From contig JALUFI010000258.1 of NCBI GenBank assembly GCA_027043685.1, forward strand, positions 1 through 8,643: DNA of 8,643 nucleotides, written 5' to 3'. The DNA comes from Pyrodictiaceae archaeon. GTDB lineage: Archaea > Thermoproteota > Thermoprotei_A > Sulfolobales > Pyrodictiaceae. Within the stretch, counting starts at the first letter, position 1. Each line of letters opens with the position of its first letter. The translations under genes and the position numbers were made by a program. The notes beneath the pieces are model-generated. The model was given only the letters and a program-made list of their open reading frames with translations. It made no database searches and was not told the origin of the DNA. This document shows positions 7,001 to 8,643 of this stretch, piece by piece.

Positions 7001-8576
7001 AGATGCTTAGGTTGTAGGCTGGCAGGCTTGTTATCACGTACTGGCCCGTTGCTGGGTCGTAGTAGGTGTAGTTGATCCATATGTTGGCTATCGGTGTGCC
7101 TGGCGGTACCTCGCCGCGGGCCACTACGTCGGAGGGCGGGAATACGCGGTCGCTGTCAGCGTCCACTACGTGTAGGGTTATCTTGGATATGGGGCAGCAC
7201 TGGTACTGGTACCTTATCGTTACCTGCTTCTCTAGCACGCTGAAGTTCATGGTGTGGAACGGCACTATTATGGCAGGGTTGCCTACTACGTCGCCGTCGA
7301 ACTTGTTACAGAGGTAGGTGGTCTCGCTGTCTACGCGTAGGTCTAGCATGTGCCAGTTGATTACGTTGTCGTGCTCGTTTATGACTGCCGGGTAGAGGTA
7401 CTTGGCGTACTTCAGCGGGTCAATTACTACCCTGAACACGCCGTTCTGGCCAGCCTCCACTATGCTTAGGTTGAGTACTGGGTCGGCTGCTGCTAGGTTG
7501 CCTTCGAAGTGCTTGGCTAGTATGTTGAACCAGGAGCCTATCTCGGCGGTCATGTTCTCGGTTGTGTTAGTGGCGTTTAGGTCGGCGTCAGCGTCGTATA
7601 TGGTTACTATTATTGGCTTGGTGGGGCTGGTGGCCTGGTAGGTGACTATGGCGTCGCTCTTGAATATGTTTATTCTCGCGGGCTTTGTGGTCTGGCCGGT
7701 CTCATATATTGCGGCCTGGGCTAGCACGGTGTCGCCGTAGACTAGCGGGTTGTTGAAATTAGTACCGCGTATGTAGTAGGTGTTCTGCAGCTGCTTGCTG
7801 ACGTTGATCAGCATCTCGGTTATCTTCTTGGCCTCGGTGGCGTTCTTGGGCTTGAAGTAGGGGCTGCCGGCGGCCTCACGTACGAAGACTATGGTGGCGT
7901 TGGTCTTGTAGCCGGTGTCAAGGTCCTTGACTACTAGTAGGACGGTGGCGTTGTTGCCGGTGTAGCCGGGTAGTAGTAGGCGCCACTCGCTCTGGGCGGC
8001 GTATAGGTCTGCTAGGTACTTGCCGCTGGGCAGGCTGACGTTGAGGAGCCTGGGTATCCAGTAGGCGCCGTTGTGTAGGCGGCCCCTTATTATTATCTCG
8101 AAGGTCTTGTAGGTTAGTGCGGCGGTTAGGGTCTGGCCGTTGCTGGCCTTGTAGATTACTACCATCTGCTGGTTCTCGGTTAGGGTGCCGGTGAGCGTCC
8201 TGTTGACGGGGTAGACCTGCTCTACGTAGGCCTTGGTACAGTCGGCGGTTAGGCCTATGACCTTGAACTCGGCTACGTAGTAGCCGGTGTTGCTGTCATA
8301 CGCGAACTCTACGTTCTTGTTTAGGTTGCCGGCCACGGTTACGTTGGCGTAGACTGTGGAGGTGCTGGCGTTGGGGTCGTAGATCATGACCTTGAAGTCG
8401 CTGCCGCAGCCTATGATCCGGTCGTAGCTGTCGACGGTTGTTTTGATGTATGGTTGTTCTGTCTGTGCTGCTGCGGCCGCTACTGGCTTGAGGCTGGCTG
8501 GTAGTAGGGGTGCTATGGCGGGTAGTATCATGAGGGCTAGGGTGGCTAGCGCCGCGAGGGTGCGGAGGGTGTTCAT
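4068..8576 (-). CDS. slaA: Secreted S-layer lattice glycoprotein (SlaA-like)
   Basis: This is the main surface-layer protein, forming the outer canopy of the cell wall. It has 1502 residues from ATG 8576, with GGTGA 6 nt upstream. Residues 1-37 are a signal peptide (MNTLRTLAALATLALMILPA, then a long Ala run). The rest is beta-rich and Asn/Thr/Tyr-rich, with no membrane helix at the C-terminus (ends EIVVTVTQ), so it must be held by a partner, most likely the stalk protein encoded next. Asp-rich strand motifs recur: YDPNA (66), YDADADLN (327), VDADSD (471), TDDGRNFN (661), YDPDANLD (821), DSDKNLYVDQDD (1050). Several are followed by closers like ETGANTGVF (732-740), a pairing seen in archaeal S-layer Ig-like domains; calcium binding is plausible. 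There are 18 cysteines (57, 113, 423, 460, 461, 669, 670, 723, 760, 930, 933, 979, 1161, 1168, 1204, 1206, 1213, 1320), an even number that suggests disulfides, and about 38 N-X-S/T sequons. The last 110 residues look like a separate beta domain. Assignment rests on architecture and neighbour; sequence similarity to Sulfolobus SlaA is not claimed. Confidence 0.85.
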   Translation of the reverse strand: MNTLRTLAALATLALMILPAIAPLLPASLKPVAAAAAQTEQPYIKTTVDSYDRIIGCGSDFKVMIYDPNASTSTVYANVTVAGNLNKNVEFAYDSNTGYYVAEFKVIGLTADCTKAYVEQVYPVNRTLTGTLTENQQMVVIYKASNGQTLTAALTYKTFEIIIRGRLHNGAYWIPRLLNVSLPSGKYLADLYAAQSEWRLLLPGYTGNNATVLLVVKDLDTGYKTNATIVFVREAAGSPYFKPKNATEAKKITEMLINVSKQLQNTYYIRGTNFNNPLVYGDTVLAQAAIYETGQTTKPARINIFKSDAIVTYQATSPTKPIIVTIYDADADLNATNTTENMTAEIGSWFNILAKHFEGNLAAADPVLNLSIVEAGQNGVFRVVIDPLKYAKYLYPAVINEHDNVINWHMLDLRVDSETTYLCNKFDGDVVGNPAIIVPFHTMNFSVLEKQVTIRYQYQCCPISKITLHVVDADSDRVFPPSDVVARGEVPPGTPIANIWINYTYYDPATGQYVITSLPAYNLSIYAVMKTPDNKTIEVPATTINNATLYLAFHHVAPNTIELQINLTLINWTKLNEYAAANGLTITGIKVYLTDRFAVNKQQMPEPYTASGYTKIQTVSISIDRTVIPIADKLTTATGAPNADVDTPNGNTAQIVHVTVTDDGRNFNCCKVDSINNTEVRIELIKTDKNGRTLIYVAGNGKISIPLYQINPDGTKGSQVGECYFELSNLTETGANTGVFTGVLKIYYVNATDGLTYAGCPSSWLNGSILKLTYISPTLGRASVSAVLAFEDAKIMVVDPNNWNKEITNVKFGTPVKVIVYDPDANLDNQAAEGVRVEYKVYTLGGKYVTGYLWIYQLPNETDTAWFRGNATLRDAYYAFSGSNPAPGRIVPIKFGSQYVNMTLYDEVYIDFNLLNDYSNAPNVILPSPCSYCMWINFTYVDQTPNNAKAIQLAQSLIPKFVASNNGQPLDWAAVIGGCVSPKVHVASVHVEPSKGQIYLYYTVDDADAQAVIMKKMEEEYNKSTIWQDVTNKTGVPATGITMFKIVLVDSDKNLYVDQDDANTPYGSATAPTLGEYLLKHIWIRIQGISLAITLYDLQQYTGYPMTITEVAPGVYVIGNFSLENITYYLASQLNIKVRDPAQLLAGKKIYVYYGDDAAQCPPSPAQCSAAGATVMVWTKALDMNGTIQVVDATTGKPKPYYSCSCPLGSSSCPSGGDVVKATVTDITLLDLYHQAMVSGYYDLFYSANDTKILALMITWPNNVLNWSGYNLFDVITNTTAGYKLANNVGFGNPVIWLKETSDGVYIPVVNMTAIARIFCSGSTGAGRIIAASGENVTFYYYDLAGSNGKSYTAEYTIYVGAPPVQVPPNKASNVTETMTYLLQGNKFVPVATLKVGQPAYISIKLEYNPTTMKQVLKNLGGAGDAFYVLIFVEYNSTGKLAIDAVSPAYGFQPVRVGDMTTGFGFTPLKPGTYKIVVVPVLSPDNPVPVGSAKEIVVTVTQ

Positions 8577-8582
8577 GGAGTG

Positions 8583-8587
8583 TCACC
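8583..8587 (-). promoter_or_regulatory. Ribosome binding site of the slaA-like gene
   Basis: The minus strand reads GGTGA, 6 nt before ATG 8576. Only 67 bases upstream of the gene are in the window. A weak A/T block (CATAAGGTAA, about 8606-8615) would place a start within about 10 nt of the ATG and cut into this site, so the true promoter more likely lies to the right of the window. Confidence 0.6.
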
Positions 8588-8643
8588 CGTTGGGCTCGCT
8601 GTTCCTTACCTTATGGCCGTGTGGGGGTGTTAGGGCGGGGCTG

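Noticed and set aside
8296..8586. 96-codon minus-strand frame overlapping the start of slaA
   Set aside because: It is an out-of-frame reading of the slaA signal-peptide region, extremely rich in His, Arg, Gln and Pro.
8606..8615. TATA-like block upstream of slaA
   Set aside because: It is weak, and too close to the ATG: it would start the transcript at or inside the ribosome binding site. The real promoter is probably beyond the right edge.
1..8643. CRISPR arrays, insertion sequences, toxin-antitoxin or defence genes
   Set aside because: There are no regularly spaced direct repeats, no transposase-like frame with end repeats, and no recognisable nuclease, helicase or toxin motifs.

Overview
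The window looks like chromosomal DNA of a hyperthermophilic crenarchaeon. The evidence is a two-gene S-layer of the SlaA/SlaB type, an ADP-forming acyl-CoA synthetase alpha subunit, Shine-Dalgarno motifs of the GGAGGT/GGTGA type, a TTTAAA TATA box, T-tract terminators, and GTG and TTG starts. Base composition is GC-rich, above 70% in parts of the leftmost gene. A Desulfurococcales/Pyrodictiaceae-like source is my best guess, but this rests on general resemblance and not on any search.

All four supported genes lie on the minus strand, so transcription runs right to left. From the right: (1) a 1502-residue secreted S-layer lattice protein (slaA-like, 4068-8576), built from Ig-like beta domains with acidic Asp-rich motifs, 18 cysteines and about 38 N-glycosylation sequons, and with no membrane anchor. 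(2) A terminator and a new promoter (3857-4067). (3) A 464-residue slaB-like stalk protein (2462-3856) with a signal peptide, two beta domains, a coiled coil of about 200 residues and a C-terminal membrane helix. (4) A terminator and the promoter of the next unit (2245-2461). (5) acdA, the alpha subunit of ADP-forming acetyl/acyl-CoA synthetase (763-2244, GTG start). (6) A 199-residue membrane-anchored protein of unknown function (167-766, TTG start), whose start overlaps the acdA stop as TTGA. (7) A GC-rich tail (1-166) holding a perfect 16-bp inverted repeat and a second 8-bp one. A + strand gene may end at about position 41.

The S-layer pair works together: SlaB-type stalks, fixed in the cytoplasmic membrane at their C-terminus, hold up a canopy of SlaA-type protein and so define a pseudo-periplasmic space. 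Because slaA and slaB have separate terminator and promoter signals, the abundant canopy protein and the stalk can be made at different levels. acdA is metabolically unrelated: the enzyme makes ATP from acyl-CoA, ADP and phosphate. Its beta subunit is not in this window. The small protein coupled to acdA is the least explained gene here.

The main points for a second look are the unknown acdA-coupled membrane protein, the 16-bp inverted repeat without a T-tract, the 49-residue (seven-heptad) duplication in the stalk, the paired opener/closer motifs and cysteine-rich insert in the S-layer protein, and a strong flip of A+C versus G+T strand bias between acdA and slaA although both are coded on the same strand. 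I saw no CRISPR array, insertion sequence, tRNA, rRNA or clear defence system.
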